Shown: piece by piece, positions 8,869 to 18,906 of the stretch
Layout of the letters: the number at the start of each line of letters is the position of its first letter
Position numbering within the stretch: position 1 is the first letter of the stretch
Source of the DNA: Verrucomicrobiota bacterium
Lineage (GTDB): Bacteria > Verrucomicrobiota > Verrucomicrobiia > Methylacidiphilales > UBA1321
Length of the DNA: 64,000 bases
Reading direction: 5' to 3'
NCBI GenBank assembly: GCA_013286145.1
Contig: JABDGH010000005.1
Coordinates: forward strand, 1 to 64,000
Notes under the pieces: model-generated
The model's input: only the letters and a program-made list of their open reading frames with translations
Told to the model about the DNA's origin: nothing
The model's database searches: none
Translations under genes and position numbers: made by a program

Positions 8869-9552
8869 TTATCGATCCACTGTTCGGTCGCCGGTGAAGA
8901 ATTCTTCCAGGTCACCACCCACGCCCAGAAAAGTTTTTTTAATGTCACGGCCCAAACCTTTGTCGCCACTGTCACTGGAAGATTTCGCAGAACCGGATGA
9001 TGCCGCTGTATAAGCAACCACGGTACCGTCCAGGGCGTTCACAAGAACAAAGCCCCGGCTTTGACCGTCGTGAATTAATTCCACCCTCCAGCGGAAAGGC
9101 TTGTCGCCGCTTGTCTGTTTAAGCAGGGCATGAACCGAATCGTACGTGATATGATGCTTGGCGGCGTAATCCTGGGCGGCACTCAATACCGGCCCTTCGC
9201 TGGTAATCCGGGAAGGATCGAAGGTCAGGTCGGCAGCATAAGTTGTCCCGCCATTTGCCGGATAGGTTTTGGTAATCTTGCTATTTTCCACCAGCACAGC
9301 CCGGCCATGGGACGGCACGGCGGGATCATAAAAAATGACATACCATTTCTGGATCGCTTCGGCTGTGCCGACGCCATAAAGAGAAACAACCTTGGTCTGA
9401 ATCTCCGGTTTCACGGCCTGTCGCGCAACTTGAAAAGCCTCGGTGACGTTACTGCCCGAATTTTGTGCCCAAGTCGTTCCGGAAATCAGCAGCAGGGAAC
9501 AAGCAGCCACCAGCCCGGCCCAGCCTGAGAAGAAAAAATGATTTGTTTTCAT
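8869..9552 (-). CDS. Secreted protein, PepSY-like
   Basis: The ATG at 9552 gives 227 residues and starts directly with a signal peptide (MKTNHFFFSGWAGLVAAC), cleaved probably after TWA. The upstream in-frame ATG at 9585 adds 11 polar residues and is less likely. The middle contains alternating strands and a helix, LSAAQDYAAKHHITYDSVHA, followed by FRWRVELIHDGQSRGFVLVN and ALDGTVVAY. The last two match the strand pattern of PepSY-type domains, which often bind or inhibit peptidases. The acidic, Ser/Gly-rich tail ends in a short helix. No neighbour suggests a partner. Function is unknown. Confidence 0.65.
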   Translation of the reverse strand: MKTNHFFFSGWAGLVAACSLLLISGTTWAQNSGSNVTEAFQVARQAVKPEIQTKVVSLYGVGTAEAIQKWYVIFYDPAVPSHGRAVLVENSKITKTYPANGGTTYAADLTFDPSRITSEGPVLSAAQDYAAKHHITYDSVHALLKQTSGDKPFRWRVELIHDGQSRGFVLVNALDGTVVAYTAASSGSAKSSSDSGDKGLGRDIKKTFLGVGGDLEEFFTGDRTVDR

Positions 9553-9684
9553 CCTAGAAGGTTGCCCGGAATCGGCGGCATGCAACTTCTTTAAACTTTG
9601 CTTACCTTAATTTAATTATAATCCGAGGGCGTAAAATGGAGAGTTGATCTTGCACGATGGGGCGTGCTTGTTACTCTATTCCAC

Positions 9685-10536
9685 ATGTTACGTAGCATTT
9701 GCCTTATTCTAACGGCTTCCCTCACTCTGGTCGGTTGCGATGTCGCCAACAAGGGCGCGGCCCAGTACGACGGCCCCAGCAATCCCTATTACAAACAAGC
9801 GCAGCAGGATCTCGAAAATAATAATCCCGACGCCGCAATCGCCGATTACGAAAACGCCCTCGCGGCCAATCCGAAACTGGCGGGCGCACATTACGAATTG
9901 GGGAACATTTACAACGATAAAAAGCCGGATCAAATTGCTTCCATTTTTCATTTCAAGCGTTACCTCGAACTGGCTCCCAACTCGGACAAGACCGAGCAGG
10001 TCAAAGCGCTGATTGATAAAGAAAGCCAGGCCTTTGCCGCTTCGCTGCCCAACTCGCCCACCCAAAGCGCGGACGATTACGCCAAGCTCCAAAGCGACAA
10101 CGCCGCGCTCAAGAAACAGGTTGAAGACGCCACCCGCACCATCGCCCAGCTTCAATCCCAGATTGGCAAGCATCACGCCGCCACCGCCGCCGCCGTTGCA
10201 CCCGCGCCGTCAACTCCTGCCCCCGCACCTACCCCTGCTATAGAGGGAACAATGGCTGTCGCGGCGCCTGCCACAACCAATGCCGCTCCAACGACTCCTC
10301 CCCGCGCCCTGCCCTTGGATTCCACCAATGCCGTGGAAACACCCGCCGCCGCGGCTAGTACCGGCGAAAGCCGCACTTACAAAGTTGTTTCAGGTGACAG
10401 CCTCTGGAAAATTGCCCACAAGATGTATCCCGGCGACACCAAGAATGGCGTGGAAAAAATCAAGGAAGCCAATAAAGACACCATGGTCGAGGGCAAGCCC
10501 TTGAAAATTGGACAGGTCTTGATCGTTCCCCAATAA
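9685..10536 (+). CDS. TPR and LysM lipoprotein
   Basis: This 283-residue protein begins MLRSICLILTASLTLVGCD, a lipoprotein signal with lipobox LVGC, so it should be anchored in the envelope. Residues ~30-100 form about two TPR motifs (YKQAQQDLENNNPDAAIADY and the following AHYELGNIYND). A short coiled coil (AKLQSDNAALKKQVEDATR), then a long Ala/Pro linker follow. The last ~55 residues are a LysM domain (TYKVVSGDSLWKIAHKMYP to IGQVLIVPQ), which binds peptidoglycan glycan strands. A scaffold in cell-wall maintenance is the most reasonable role. A GTG at 9664 is possible but would displace the signal. The next two genes follow closely, probably as an operon. Confidence 0.82.
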   Translation: MLRSICLILTASLTLVGCDVANKGAAQYDGPSNPYYKQAQQDLENNNPDAAIADYENALAANPKLAGAHYELGNIYNDKKPDQIASIFHFKRYLELAPNSDKTEQVKALIDKESQAFAASLPNSPTQSADDYAKLQSDNAALKKQVEDATRTIAQLQSQIGKHHAATAAAVAPAPSTPAPAPTPAIEGTMAVAAPATTNAAPTTPPRALPLDSTNAVETPAAAASTGESRTYKVVSGDSLWKIAHKMYPGDTKNGVEKIKEANKDTMVEGKPLKIGQVLIVPQ

Positions 10537-10557
10537 AGTAAGTTTTATTTTTTTCGT

Positions 10558-11205
10558 ATGAGCCGCAATCCAAAATCTTCCATTGAGTCCGAATATCCGG
10601 AAGAACCGGAATTGTTGCCATCCACCCAATCGGGCGACCCGACATCGACGGCCAACGAGATCAATCTCAAGGTTCAACACGTCCAGGAACAACTCCTCGA
10701 TCTCAAACGGCAGCAGGAAGAGATCGAACGCCAAAAGCGCGATCTCGAGGACCTCAGTCGCAAGCAGCGCGAGTTTGACGAAGGCCGCCGTGAAATTGTC
10801 GAAAAACTCACCCGTGGCCTCGTCCTTCTCGAGCGTCAGGAATTTGAAGTCAAACGCGAACTCGAACAAATCAAAATTGTCCGCGACAGCTTTGCCGAAC
10901 ATCTCGGCCAGACCGAAAATCTCAATCCCGCCGACTGGCCCAGCGAGGAGCTCCCCTCCGAGTTGACCAAGGCTCTTGCCCGCGTCGATCAGGCCAAGAC
11001 CATCTACAGCCAGTCCCGCGCCCGCCTGGTCGCCCTGCGACTGGCCGAGGAAGGCCAGGGCGAAATTCCTTCCGACCTCGCCCCCGAGTTCGCCAGCTAC
11101 GAAAAATCGTTTGGCAACATGGTTCGCGAAGGGTTCGCCTATTCACTTCCGCTTCTTCTCCTCGGGGTATTCGGTTTGCTCGCCTACCTCGTCCTTCACC
11201 ATTAA
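10558..11205 (+). CDS. Coiled-coil protein with C-terminal membrane anchor
   Basis: This 215-residue protein has a polar N terminus, then a long charged heptad region (about residues 28-110, e.g. QEQLLDLKRQQEEIERQKRD) and a second helical part to residue ~185. It ends in one hydrophobic helix (YSLPLLLLGVFGLLAYLVL). It is probably a tail-anchored inner-membrane protein with a cytoplasmic coiled coil. It begins 21 bases after the TPR-LysM gene. The next gene also encodes a short helix plus tail anchor, so the three may work together at the cell wall or membrane; this is inferred from context only. Confidence 0.7.
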   Translation: MSRNPKSSIESEYPEEPELLPSTQSGDPTSTANEINLKVQHVQEQLLDLKRQQEEIERQKRDLEDLSRKQREFDEGRREIVEKLTRGLVLLERQEFEVKRELEQIKIVRDSFAEHLGQTENLNPADWPSEELPSELTKALARVDQAKTIYSQSRARLVALRLAEEGQGEIPSDLAPEFASYEKSFGNMVREGFAYSLPLLLLGVFGLLAYLVLHH

Positions 11206-11246
11206 CCGTTTGCGGTTTTTATAACGCGCCTTCATCCCCCGTCTTC

Positions 11247-11591
11247 ATGCCGTGGAACCGCAACGACCCTGATCCAATTGAGATCAAGCGACGTCAATTG
11301 GCGGAGCAGGAACGTCTCCTCGCCGAGAAAATGTCCCAGTTAACCGAGGAGTTACATCAATCCGGCAATCCCCTCCCGCCCGATCCCAAGTCGCTCGAGC
11401 CGCCCGTCTGGCGCAGGGAGGATGAAGCCCCGGTTCACCGCACGCTGGAACCGACCCCCGCACGCAAAGGTGCCCTGGCCAGGCAACGTCAACGCGACAT
11501 GGTTCTCTTTTTTATTTTTGTCGGCCTGTTTCTTTTCGTGGTGGCCATCGTCATCTGGCTCTTTTACACCCACGTTAATAATGGGGCATAA
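11247..11591 (+). CDS. Small tail-anchored membrane protein
   Basis: This is a 114-residue protein. The N-terminal part is a charged helix (IEIKRRQLAEQERLLAEKMS), followed by a Pro-rich region with PPVWRRED, a basic patch (ARKGALARQRQRD), and one C-terminal transmembrane helix (MVLFFIFVGLFLFVVAIVIW). The topology mirrors the preceding gene on a smaller scale. The stop lies eight bases before the end of the convergent gene at 11600. No known family was recognised. Confidence 0.65.
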   Translation: MPWNRNDPDPIEIKRRQLAEQERLLAEKMSQLTEELHQSGNPLPPDPKSLEPPVWRREDEAPVHRTLEPTPARKGALARQRQRDMVLFFIFVGLFLFVVAIVIWLFYTHVNNGA

Positions 11592-11599
11592 GACACTGC

Positions 11600-11941
11600 T
11601 TACTTAAGCAAAAAACCGCCCAACGAAACGCAGCCCAGAATCAAGAACATCCACAGGACAATCTTGCTCACCGGGGAAAGATCCTCCTTCATCGGCGCAA
11701 TAAGGGAGTTCCTTCTCGGCTTTTGCTGCACCCGGTGCCGCATAAGAGCCCCGAGCGATCCTCCCAGTGTAAATCCGGCAAACAGGCACACGCAAAGGGC
11801 GTAACGAGGTGGCGGTTGCATCAGATTTTTCAATGCAAAATAAACGCCCACCCCGATCAAAATACCCACGATCGAGGTCAGGAAAAAATCGATGGTGACA
11901 TCCAACGGATCTTTCGTGCGGAGCTGTTCCACGCCCTGCAT
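11600..11941 (-). CDS. Small integral membrane protein
   Basis: This 113-residue protein has about three hydrophobic helices: DFFLTSIVGILIGVGVYFAL, YALCVCLFAGFTLGGSLGAL and a C-terminal IVLWMFLILGCVSLGGFLL. A basic loop (RHRVQQKPRRNS) lies between the second and third. The ATG at 11941 gives a natural N terminus. It is convergent with the small tail-anchored gene and divergent from clpB. No family was recognised and no function is proposed. Confidence 0.6.
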   Translation of the reverse strand: MQGVEQLRTKDPLDVTIDFFLTSIVGILIGVGVYFALKNLMQPPPRYALCVCLFAGFTLGGSLGALMRHRVQQKPRRNSLIAPMKEDLSPVSKIVLWMFLILGCVSLGGFLLK

Positions 11942-12036
11942 TTTAAGTTATTCCTTCGTAAATGTTAAGCCTATTTTTTAGGCGCAAAAATTATCCTGCC
12001 GTTTGCATCACTCATCATACCTACTAGAGTTGGACT

Positions 12037-14667
12037 ATGGATTTGAACAAATTTACGGAACAAGCCACCGCCGCCCTCGGTACAGCCCAGGATGAAGCCA
12101 CCCGACTCGGCAACCAGGCCGTCGATGTGGAGCACCTTTTTTACGCTCTTTTGACCCAGGAAAACGGGCTTATCCCCCGGCTTTTTGAACGCCTGAAAGT
12201 CTCGCTCGACCTCCTCCTCACCAAAACGCAGGCCGCGCTCGATCATATCCCCAAGGTCACCGGTTCCGGGGCCAGCGGTCAGACTGGTATCACCCCGCGC
12301 CTGAACCAACTGCTCATCCACGCCCAGGACGAAGCTAAAAAACTCAAGGACGATTACGTCTCCGTCGAGCATGTCGTCCTCGCCATGTTCAGCGAGAACC
12401 GCGATAGCGAGATCACCCGGATTTTCCGCAGCCTTACCATCACGCGCGGCGCATTTCTCACGGCCCTCCAGGATGTTCGCGGGAACCAGCGCGTCACCAG
12501 CCAGAATCCCGAGGCGACCTACGAATCGCTCCAGAAATATGGCCGTGATTTGACTGCCCTCGCGCGCCAGAACAAGCTCGATCCCGTCATCGGTCGCGAT
12601 ACCGAGATTCGTCGCGCCATCCAGGTACTCTCGCGCCGCACTAAAAATAATCCCGTCCTCATCGGTGAACCGGGTGTCGGCAAAACCGCCATCGTGGAAG
12701 GCCTCGCCCAGCGCATTGTCGCCCACGACGTTCCCGAAAGCCTGCGAGATAAAAAAATTGTCTCGCTCGATCTCGGCGCACTCATCGCCGGCGCGAAATT
12801 TCGTGGTGAATTCGAGGAACGGCTTAAAGCCGTCCTCCAGGAAGTGACCAAGTCGGCCGGGCAAATCATTCTTTTCATCGACGAACTCCATACCATGGTC
12901 GGCGCGGGCAAAGCCGAAGGCGCGATGGACGCAGGCAACATGCTCAAGCCGATGCTCGCGCGCGGCGAACTCCATTGCATCGGCGCGACCACGCTCGACG
13001 AATATCGCAAGTACATCGAAAAAGATGCCGCGCTCGAGCGCCGTTTCCAACCCGTGATGGTCGATGAACCGAGCGTCGAAGATACGATTTCCATCCTGCG
13101 CGGCTTGAGCGAAAAATATCAGGTTCACCATGGCGTCCGCATCCAGGATGCCGCGCTTGTCGCCGCCGCCGTGTTATCGCATCGCTACATCACGGATCGC
13201 TTCCTACCTGACAAAGCCATCGACTTGATGGATGAAGCCTCCGCCAAGCTCCGCACCGAAAACGAGAGTATGCCCGAGGAACTCGAAACTCTCGAACGAC
13301 GCTTCACGCAACTTGCCATTGAGCGCGAGGCGTTGAAGAAAGAAAAGGACGCCGCCTCCAAGGAACGCCTGGCGGAATTGGAAAAGGAAATCGCCAATGT
13401 CCAGGCCGACCGCGACCGCCTCAAGGCCCAGTGGCAAAACGAAAAAGCAGCCATCGAGGTCACTGGCAAACTCCGCGAGGAACTTGAGCAGGTTCGCAAT
13501 CAGATCGACCAGGCTCAACGCGCCAACGATCTCAATCGCACGGCAGAGCTTCGCTACGGTGTCCTGCCACAAAAAGAAAAGGCGCTCAAGGATGCCGAGG
13601 AGAAAATTGCCAAGTCGGTGAAAGATGGCAAAGGGCCACGTCTCATGCAGGAGGAAGTCACCGCCGATGAAATCGCCGAGATTGTCGCTCGCTGGACGGG
13701 CATCCCCGTGGCTCGATTACTCGAGGGCGAACAGGAAAAATTGCTGCGGCTCGACTCCATTTTGCATGAGCGCGTGATCGGCCAGGACGAGGCCGTGCAG
13801 GCTGTCGCTGACGCGGTCATCCGGGCGCGTGCCGGACTCAAGGACCCCAAACGGCCCATCGGCTCGTTCATCTTCCTCGGCCCGACTGGTGTCGGCAAAA
13901 CCGAACTTGCCCGCGCGCTGGCCGAGTCGATGTTCGACAGTGAGGAAAACATGGTTCGGCTCGACATGAGCGAATACATGGAAAAACACGCCGTCTCGCG
14001 GCTCATCGGCGCGCCGCCCGGTTATGTCGGTTACGACGAGGGTGGCCAACTTACCGAAGCCGTGCGTCGCAAACCCTATTGCGTCGTGCTTTTTGATGAA
14101 ATCGAAAAAGCGCATGTCGATGTCTTCAACACGCTCCTGCAAATCCTCGATGACGGCCGTCTGACCGATAGCCAGGGCCGCACCGTCGATTTCAAGAACA
14201 CCATCATCATCATGACTTCCAACATCGGTTCGCGTCATCTGATTGAAAACGCCTCGGATATCATCGGCGAAATTTCCGAGGAGACTCGCAAAGCAGTCAT
14301 GGCCGAGATGAGATCCCACTTCCGCCCCGAGTTCCTCAATCGTGTCGATGAGATCGTCCTTTTCAAGCCGCTCACGCTCAAGGAAATCGAACGCATTGTC
14401 GATCTGCAACTCAACCTGCTCCGCTCGCGCCTCTCTGAACGGCACATCGAACTGGAACTCAGCGATTCCGCAAAGGAACTGCTCGCCCGTCGCGGCTATG
14501 ATCCCATCTACGGTGCCCGCCCGATCAAACGACTCATCCAGCGCGAACTCGAAACGAAACTCTCCCGCGCTCTCCTCAAGGGCGAAATCACCGATAATTC
14601 CAGCGTCGAAGTCATCGCCAAAAAAGGTGAACTGGAGTTCACATCAAAGTTGTTAACCACAAAATAA
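12037..14667 (+). CDS. clpB: ATP-dependent disaggregase ClpB
   Basis: This 876-residue AAA+ chaperone threads aggregated proteins through a hexameric pore, working with DnaK in the cytoplasm. The N-terminal Clp-N repeat pair spans residues ~1-145. NBD1 has Walker A GEPGVGKT near residue 210 and Walker [11 protein letters not shown]. The coiled-coil middle domain (~400-530) is long and intact, which separates ClpB from ClpA and ClpC. NBD2 has GPTGVGKTE near 615 and [11 protein letters not shown]. The ClpP-docking loop is absent, as expected. The start [10 protein letters not shown] is standard. It stands alone between divergent and unrelated genes. No CIRCE element was seen in the 95 bases upstream. 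Confidence 0.97.
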   Translation: MDLNKFTEQATAALGTAQDEATRLGNQAVDVEHLFYALLTQENGLIPRLFERLKVSLDLLLTKTQAALDHIPKVTGSGASGQTGITPRLNQLLIHAQDEAKKLKDDYVSVEHVVLAMFSENRDSEITRIFRSLTITRGAFLTALQDVRGNQRVTSQNPEATYESLQKYGRDLTALARQNKLDPVIGRDTEIRRAIQVLSRRTKNNPVLIGEPGVGKTAIVEGLAQRIVAHDVPESLRDKKIVSLDLGALIAGAKFRGEFEERLKAVLQEVTKSAGQIILFIDELHTMVGAGKAEGAMDAGNMLKPMLARGELHCIGATTLDEYRKYIEKDAALERRFQPVMVDEPSVEDTISILRGLSEKYQVHHGVRIQDAALVAAAVLSHRYITDRFLPDKAIDLMDEASAKLRTENESMPEELETLERRFTQLAIEREALKKEKDAASKERLAELEKEIANVQADRDRLKAQWQNEKAAIEVTGKLREELEQVRNQIDQAQRANDLNRTAELRYGVLPQKEKALKDAEEKIAKSVKDGKGPRLMQEEVTADEIAEIVARWTGIPVARLLEGEQEKLLRLDSILHERVIGQDEAVQAVADAVIRARAGLKDPKRPIGSFIFLGPTGVGKTELARALAESMFDSEENMVRLDMSEYMEKHAVSRLIGAPPGYVGYDEGGQLTEAVRRKPYCVVLFDEIEKAHVDVFNTLLQILDDGRLTDSQGRTVDFKNTIIIMTSNIGSRHLIENASDIIGEISEETRKAVMAEMRSHFRPEFLNRVDEIVLFKPLTLKEIERIVDLQLNLLRSRLSERHIELELSDSAKELLARRGYDPIYGARPIKRLIQRELETKLSRALLKGEITDNSSVEVIAKKGELEFTSKLLTTK

Positions 14668-14711
14668 TCTAACATATTGCAAAATATAGGCATGCCTCAT
14701 AAATATACTGA

Positions 14712-15341
14712 GTGAAAGAATACTATTTTGCAGATTCAGAGGGCGCAACCAAAGGGCCTGTTCCTCTGAGTAGTTTAATGCAATGGTTTCAAGAAGGCAG
14801 CTTGCATGCAGATACATGGATATTGGAGACCGGAACTGAAAACTGGATTCCCCTGTCATCCGTAAGATCTACCACTCCAAAAGCAATTCTATCACCTCCG
14901 CCAATCATCCCTTTAGCAACGTCACAACAGAATCTGTCTAGCCATCAGGATGAAACTATATTTTCAGATTCTACTGTCTTAGTAACAACAACTCGTGTCG
15001 TTCTCAATGGAACAACTTACGCCCTTCGAAATATTACTTCTATAAGAATGGGGTTAACACCTGCTAAACATGGGTGTGCTATTTTTCTTCTCTTAGGAGG
15101 CATGTTTTTCGTTCTTACTGGTCTCGCCGTTCTTTTCAGTGATTCTCATATGCCAGTTCCATTAATCATAGGAATTATCGTGGTCATTTTAGCCATTCTC
15201 TGGTTACGAAGCAACAAACCAACCTATCATGTCGTGATCGCTAGCTCCTCCGGTGAAGTTCATGCTCTCACTTCAAAAAATAAGGGATACATTGAATCTA
15301 TTATCAACAGCATTAATGAAGCTATTATTAGATACAAATAG
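14712..15341 (+). CDS. GYF_2 (DUF4339) membrane protein
   Basis: The GTG at 14712 gives 209 residues. Residues 1-50 form a GYF_2 (DUF4339) domain: YYFADSEGATKGPVPLSSLM, then WILETGTENWIPLSSV. The middle, VLVTTTRVVLNGTTYALRNI followed by TSIRMG, resembles a DUF6232-type strand pattern. Two transmembrane helices follow (AIFLLLGGMFFVLTGLAVLF and PLIIGIIVVILAILWL), then a C-terminal segment with VVIASSSGEVHAL. GYF_2 domains are thought to mediate peptide or protein contacts. The gene is clearly AT-richer than clpB and the permease around it, which suggests later acquisition. Function is unknown. Confidence 0.72.
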   Translation: MKEYYFADSEGATKGPVPLSSLMQWFQEGSLHADTWILETGTENWIPLSSVRSTTPKAILSPPPIIPLATSQQNLSSHQDETIFSDSTVLVTTTRVVLNGTTYALRNITSIRMGLTPAKHGCAIFLLLGGMFFVLTGLAVLFSDSHMPVPLIIGIIVVILAILWLRSNKPTYHVVIASSSGEVHALTSKNKGYIESIINSINEAIIRYK

Positions 15342-15412
15342 AGTATTTTCTTTGTTTCCGACGAACACTATATGCTCAAACGGTGGTCTTGATTAAAGTT
15401 CCCTACAGAGGC

Positions 15413-15441
15413 TGATCCTTCGACAAGCTCAGGATGACGGA
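15413..15441. repeat. Dispersed palindromic repeat, family 1
   Basis: CTGATCCTTCGACAAGCTCA followed by GGATGACGG is one half-unit of the family, in the orientation opposite to the copy at 28836. It lies in the gap between two convergent genes. Confidence 0.8.
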
Positions 15442-15523
15442 ACGTTGATGCGATAACGCGGCTGCTTTAAATACCTACTACTTGCGACGGGATACTTTAT
15501 TCAAGTTTCCCAGCGACAAGCGC

Positions 15524-17572
15524 TTACTTATTCCCAAATTGCAGGATGCGGATCGGCATCACCACCATGGGGATGCCCTGCAATTGCAGACGACGGGTAA
15601 TGGCGTAGGCGGTTTCGTTATGCAACAGCGGATAGTACCATTTCTCCGCCTCGAAAAGGAGCTTGCCGGCGAAGAAAACGGAACGCGGAAATCGTTCGCG
15701 GATTTTCATGCACAGCGCGGTCGATTCCTCCACCGGATCCGTTCCGATCGTGTATTCGCCGTCTGCCGCCAGTCCCAGCGTTTGGGCAAGGAGCACATAT
15801 TGGTCGATGGTCTTTTGCCGCTCGGCGCGCAGCCTGCCGACCTCCTCGACACCCTTGAAATTGCCCGAGTCAAGCACGCCCACCGACGCGAAATAGACCT
15901 GCGAAAACTGCCCCGGAAATGTCTTGAGCAAAATCAGGAGCGTATGGATGCCAAGCCCGCCGTAGGCATTCACCAGCAGCACCGCCGTCTGCTTTTTGGG
16001 GTCGATGTCCGGGGGCGGTTCTTTTCTGGCGCCAGCCAGGGTCTGGACATCACCGAGTTGGGTGTTGAGTTCGACCAGCTTCGCCCGCACCCGCACATAA
16101 TGGCGGTGAATCATAATGCAAAATAAAATCAGCACACTTGTGACAAAAAGCGTCACCCAGGCGCCCTGGGCAAATTTCAAAATCACCACCGCGATCAAAA
16201 TGCCGAGGCAAAGTATGAAGGAGAAAGAATGCAGCAGAATGGGCCACAAGCCCTGGCCTTTCCGATTCCGGCGCATCCAACTGAATCGAGTCATGCCCAA
16301 TTGCGAAAGTGAGAAAGTGACGAACACATTGATCGCGTACATCGTCACCAGCACATCGACCGAACCCTGGGTGTAGAGCAGGCTCGCGATGGCCGCCGCA
16401 CCGACAAGCAACACGCCGTAGTGACTCGTCAACCGGTCGGAAAGCGAACTAAACCGCCGTGGAATCCAGCCATCCAGCGCCATGTTTGCCATCACGCGCG
16501 GGCCGCCGATGTAACCGGTCTGCGCCGCGAAGAGCAACAGTCCCGCCTCCGAACCGAGCGTCAGCCATGTGAACCACGAGCCAAAGTTGAGCTTTTCCAC
16601 CAGCAAACCGTTCATCGTTTTGCCCACCATCGGTTGCAGGTCTGCCAACAAATAACAAATCAGCAGGCCACCGGCCGTGACCGCCAGCGAGACGGCCATG
16701 TAGAGCATCGTCCACTTGGCATTGGACACCTGCGGTTCGCGCATCGCCGAGACACCGTTGGAAACCGCCTCGATCCCGGTGTAGGTACCCGCGCCTCGTG
16801 AATAAGCCTGCATGAAAATCACCAGCAAAACCCATAAACCGAGATTTTGCGCATCGGAATGCACCTCCGCATGGATAACGGATAAATGATCCATGAGGGT
16901 TCCCGTCCCCGGATGCACCACGAGCACACCGATCAACACGGCCAGGTGCGTGGCGACAAAAAGCAGGAATATCGGCACGATGATCGTGATCGATTCCTTG
17001 ATCCCGCGCAGATTCAACACGATCAAAGCGCCGATCATCAGCAACTCCACCGACATCTTGTAAGGGTGATATTCGAGAGGAAAGACATTGAAGACCTGAT
17101 CGACACTCGACGCGATTGACGTGGTGACTGTCAGCACATAATCGACCAGCAGCGCGCAACCCGAAACGAGGCCGAAATAAGGGCCCAGAAGCTTGCTCGC
17201 CACGCCGTAACCGCCACCGCTGTAGGGGAAATGCTCGATCAGGCCGCTGTAGGACCATGAAATGATGGCCACCGTCCCGGCGGTCGCCAGTGCCAGTAGA
17301 ATGGCCAGTTCCCGATGATTGGTTCCGTCCGTGTTGAACAACGCGCGGAAGGCCTCGTCGGGGCCATAGGCGCACGAGCTCAAACCATCCACGCCGAGAC
17401 CCACCCAGGCCAGGAAGGGAATGAGCGAGATGGTATGGAAAAGCGACGGGTCGTTAATGTCCCGCGGTTTGCCAAAAAGCATGCTGCGAAAGAAGGAGCT
17501 TTTCTTGGGCAACGGCTTGGCCGTCGAGGGATCGGTAGTCGATCCTGAAGATTCATTCATCGGTGTGGCCAT
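15524..17572 (-). CDS. APC-superfamily permease
   Basis: This 682-residue inner-membrane transporter has a polar N terminus (~45 residues), about twelve hydrophobic helices to residue ~480, and a soluble C-terminal part of ~190 residues. TM1 contains LAWVGLGVDGLSSCAYGPDE, the unwound glycine-rich helix of APC amino acid/cation permeases. FPYSGGGYGVASKLLGPYFG and YTGIEAVSNGVSAM are also typical. The C-terminal domain (TAVLLVNAYGGLGIHTLLIL onward) may be regulatory. The substrate cannot be read from sequence; amino acids or K+ are the main options. It is monocistronic and followed by the convergent GYF_2 gene. Confidence 0.82.
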   Translation of the reverse strand: MATPMNESSGSTTDPSTAKPLPKKSSFFRSMLFGKPRDINDPSLFHTISLIPFLAWVGLGVDGLSSCAYGPDEAFRALFNTDGTNHRELAILLALATAGTVAIISWSYSGLIEHFPYSGGGYGVASKLLGPYFGLVSGCALLVDYVLTVTTSIASSVDQVFNVFPLEYHPYKMSVELLMIGALIVLNLRGIKESITIIVPIFLLFVATHLAVLIGVLVVHPGTGTLMDHLSVIHAEVHSDAQNLGLWVLLVIFMQAYSRGAGTYTGIEAVSNGVSAMREPQVSNAKWTMLYMAVSLAVTAGGLLICYLLADLQPMVGKTMNGLLVEKLNFGSWFTWLTLGSEAGLLLFAAQTGYIGGPRVMANMALDGWIPRRFSSLSDRLTSHYGVLLVGAAAIASLLYTQGSVDVLVTMYAINVFVTFSLSQLGMTRFSWMRRNRKGQGLWPILLHSFSFILCLGILIAVVILKFAQGAWVTLFVTSVLILFCIMIHRHYVRVRAKLVELNTQLGDVQTLAGARKEPPPDIDPKKQTAVLLVNAYGGLGIHTLLILLKTFPGQFSQVYFASVGVLDSGNFKGVEEVGRLRAERQKTIDQYVLLAQTLGLAADGEYTIGTDPVEESTALCMKIRERFPRSVFFAGKLLFEAEKWYYPLLHNETAYAITRRLQLQGIPMVVMPIRILQFGNK

Positions 17573-17788
17573 CGAAAATCCGGATCACCGGAAAAACAAG
17601 CTTCGGGGTTGTTCGGAAATTTGCAATCTTGTTCCGGTTATGGTCAGAACACGCAAAAAGCGTGAACCCAACGCGTAGGGCAGGCACTCCAAGCAGGCAA
17701 GGCCTAGCAAATCACCCTGAAAAGCATTGCCATCACCATTGATAAAACCTAGATTGCCCAACTCCACTCGAAAGAGTGAAGAAACTTA

Positions 17789-17862
17789 GGAGCCATAGCT
17801 CAATTGGTTAGAGCGCCTCCCTGTCACGGAGGAGGTTGCGGGTTCGAGCCCCGTTGGCTCCG
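17789..17862 (+). tRNA. tRNA-Asp (GTC)
   Basis: A full cloverleaf folds. The acceptor stem is GGAGCCA/TGGCTCC, the D stem GCTC/GAGC with AATTGGTTA loop, the anticodon stem CCTCC/GGAGG around loop CTGTCAC (anticodon GTC), and the T stem GCGGG/CCCGT around TTCGAGC. The discriminator is G. The terminal CCA is not encoded. Confidence 0.97.
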
Positions 17863-17895
17863 CATTTTTCCCTTGGAATTGTCAGGGTGCCATCC

Positions 17896-18876
17896 TTATT
17901 TTGCCGTGAATGCCTGGATGTATGCTTTCGCATCCTTGGCGAAGGCAATCCAGGCCGTATGGGTTTGAGGATCGACTGCGATACTGTGAGCGCCGGGTGA
18001 ACTGGGCAGCGGCGCTAATGTCGTGAGTTTATTCTGGCCTACTTCGACGACGGAAATGGTGCCGAGACCGCTGGCACAGTAAACGCGCTTCACTCCGGGA
18101 TCATACGCTATCTCGTCGATTTTGAGTGAAACGTCGCAGGAGGCCACTACCTGTCCAGTGCCCAGGCTTATGAGACTCAGTTTCCCTGTTCCGCCGACCA
18201 CGAGCACGGCATTCGCCCCGGGAATCATGGCGAGGCCATGAGGTTTCTCTGCGGGAGTGGTCGGCCATGTGGCGAGAATCTTTCCTTCCTTGGGATCGAT
18301 TTTAACCAATTCGCTGGAATCCTTGAGACACTGGAAAAGGTATTTGTCCTGGGCATCGAAATCGAGATCCTCCATGCCACCTCCGGTGAGAGTGAGCGTG
18401 GTTACGATTTTTTTGGCTTCAGGATCGATCACCCATAGTTCCGGCTTTTCATCATTACAGACAAACACGCGATTGGATTCCGGGTGATACGACACCAGGT
18501 CAGCAGGGCCGGGAAGAGGAACCTCACCGATGATCTCCAGCTTGGTCGAATCGATCACGACCATTTTCAGCGGCTTGCTCACGCTGACAAAATAGCGCCC
18601 GCCCCTGGCATCGATGGCTACGCCTTGCGCTGCTCCGGTTGGCAGGCTCTTGACCAGCTTGGACGTTGCCAGGTCGATCACGTCCAACGAACCGTTTCCG
18701 GTATGGCAGGCCAGAAGACGTTTATGCGCCAAATCGATTTTGATGAAATCGAATCTTCCCTGGGTTTTAGCCAGTTCCACCGGTGGCTGTGGGGTTAGAG
18801 CATCCGCCGCAATGAGTGGCGTGAGCATGGTCAAGAATAGGGAGCAGATGAATGGGACGAGGAATTGTGGGTTCAT
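17896..18876 (-). CDS. Secreted YVTN/YncE-like beta-propeller protein
   Basis: This 326-residue protein starts with a signal peptide ([20 protein letters not shown], cleaved near AADA). The mature part is a chain of ~40-residue blades typical of YncE/YVTN propellers: [86 protein letters not shown] and a final [12 protein letters not shown], each followed by a residue-rich turn. A seven-bladed periplasmic propeller is expected. Ligand and function are unknown. It is followed upstream on the same strand by the COG4705-like gene with a 30-base gap, so the two may be co-transcribed. Confidence 0.78.
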   Translation of the reverse strand: MNPQFLVPFICSLFLTMLTPLIAADALTPQPPVELAKTQGRFDFIKIDLAHKRLLACHTGNGSLDVIDLATSKLVKSLPTGAAQGVAIDARGGRYFVSVSKPLKMVVIDSTKLEIIGEVPLPGPADLVSYHPESNRVFVCNDEKPELWVIDPEAKKIVTTLTLTGGGMEDLDFDAQDKYLFQCLKDSSELVKIDPKEGKILATWPTTPAEKPHGLAMIPGANAVLVVGGTGKLSLISLGTGQVVASCDVSLKIDEIAYDPGVKRVYCASGLGTISVVEVGQNKLTTLAPLPSSPGAHSIAVDPQTHTAWIAFAKDAKAYIQAFTAK

Positions 18877-18906
18877 AGGGGTGGTGTGTTTTCGATTTCT
18901 TGTAGA

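Noticed and set aside
12519-14445. Several long antisense frames within clpB
   Set aside because: They follow the codon bias of clpB and show no ribosome site or domain.
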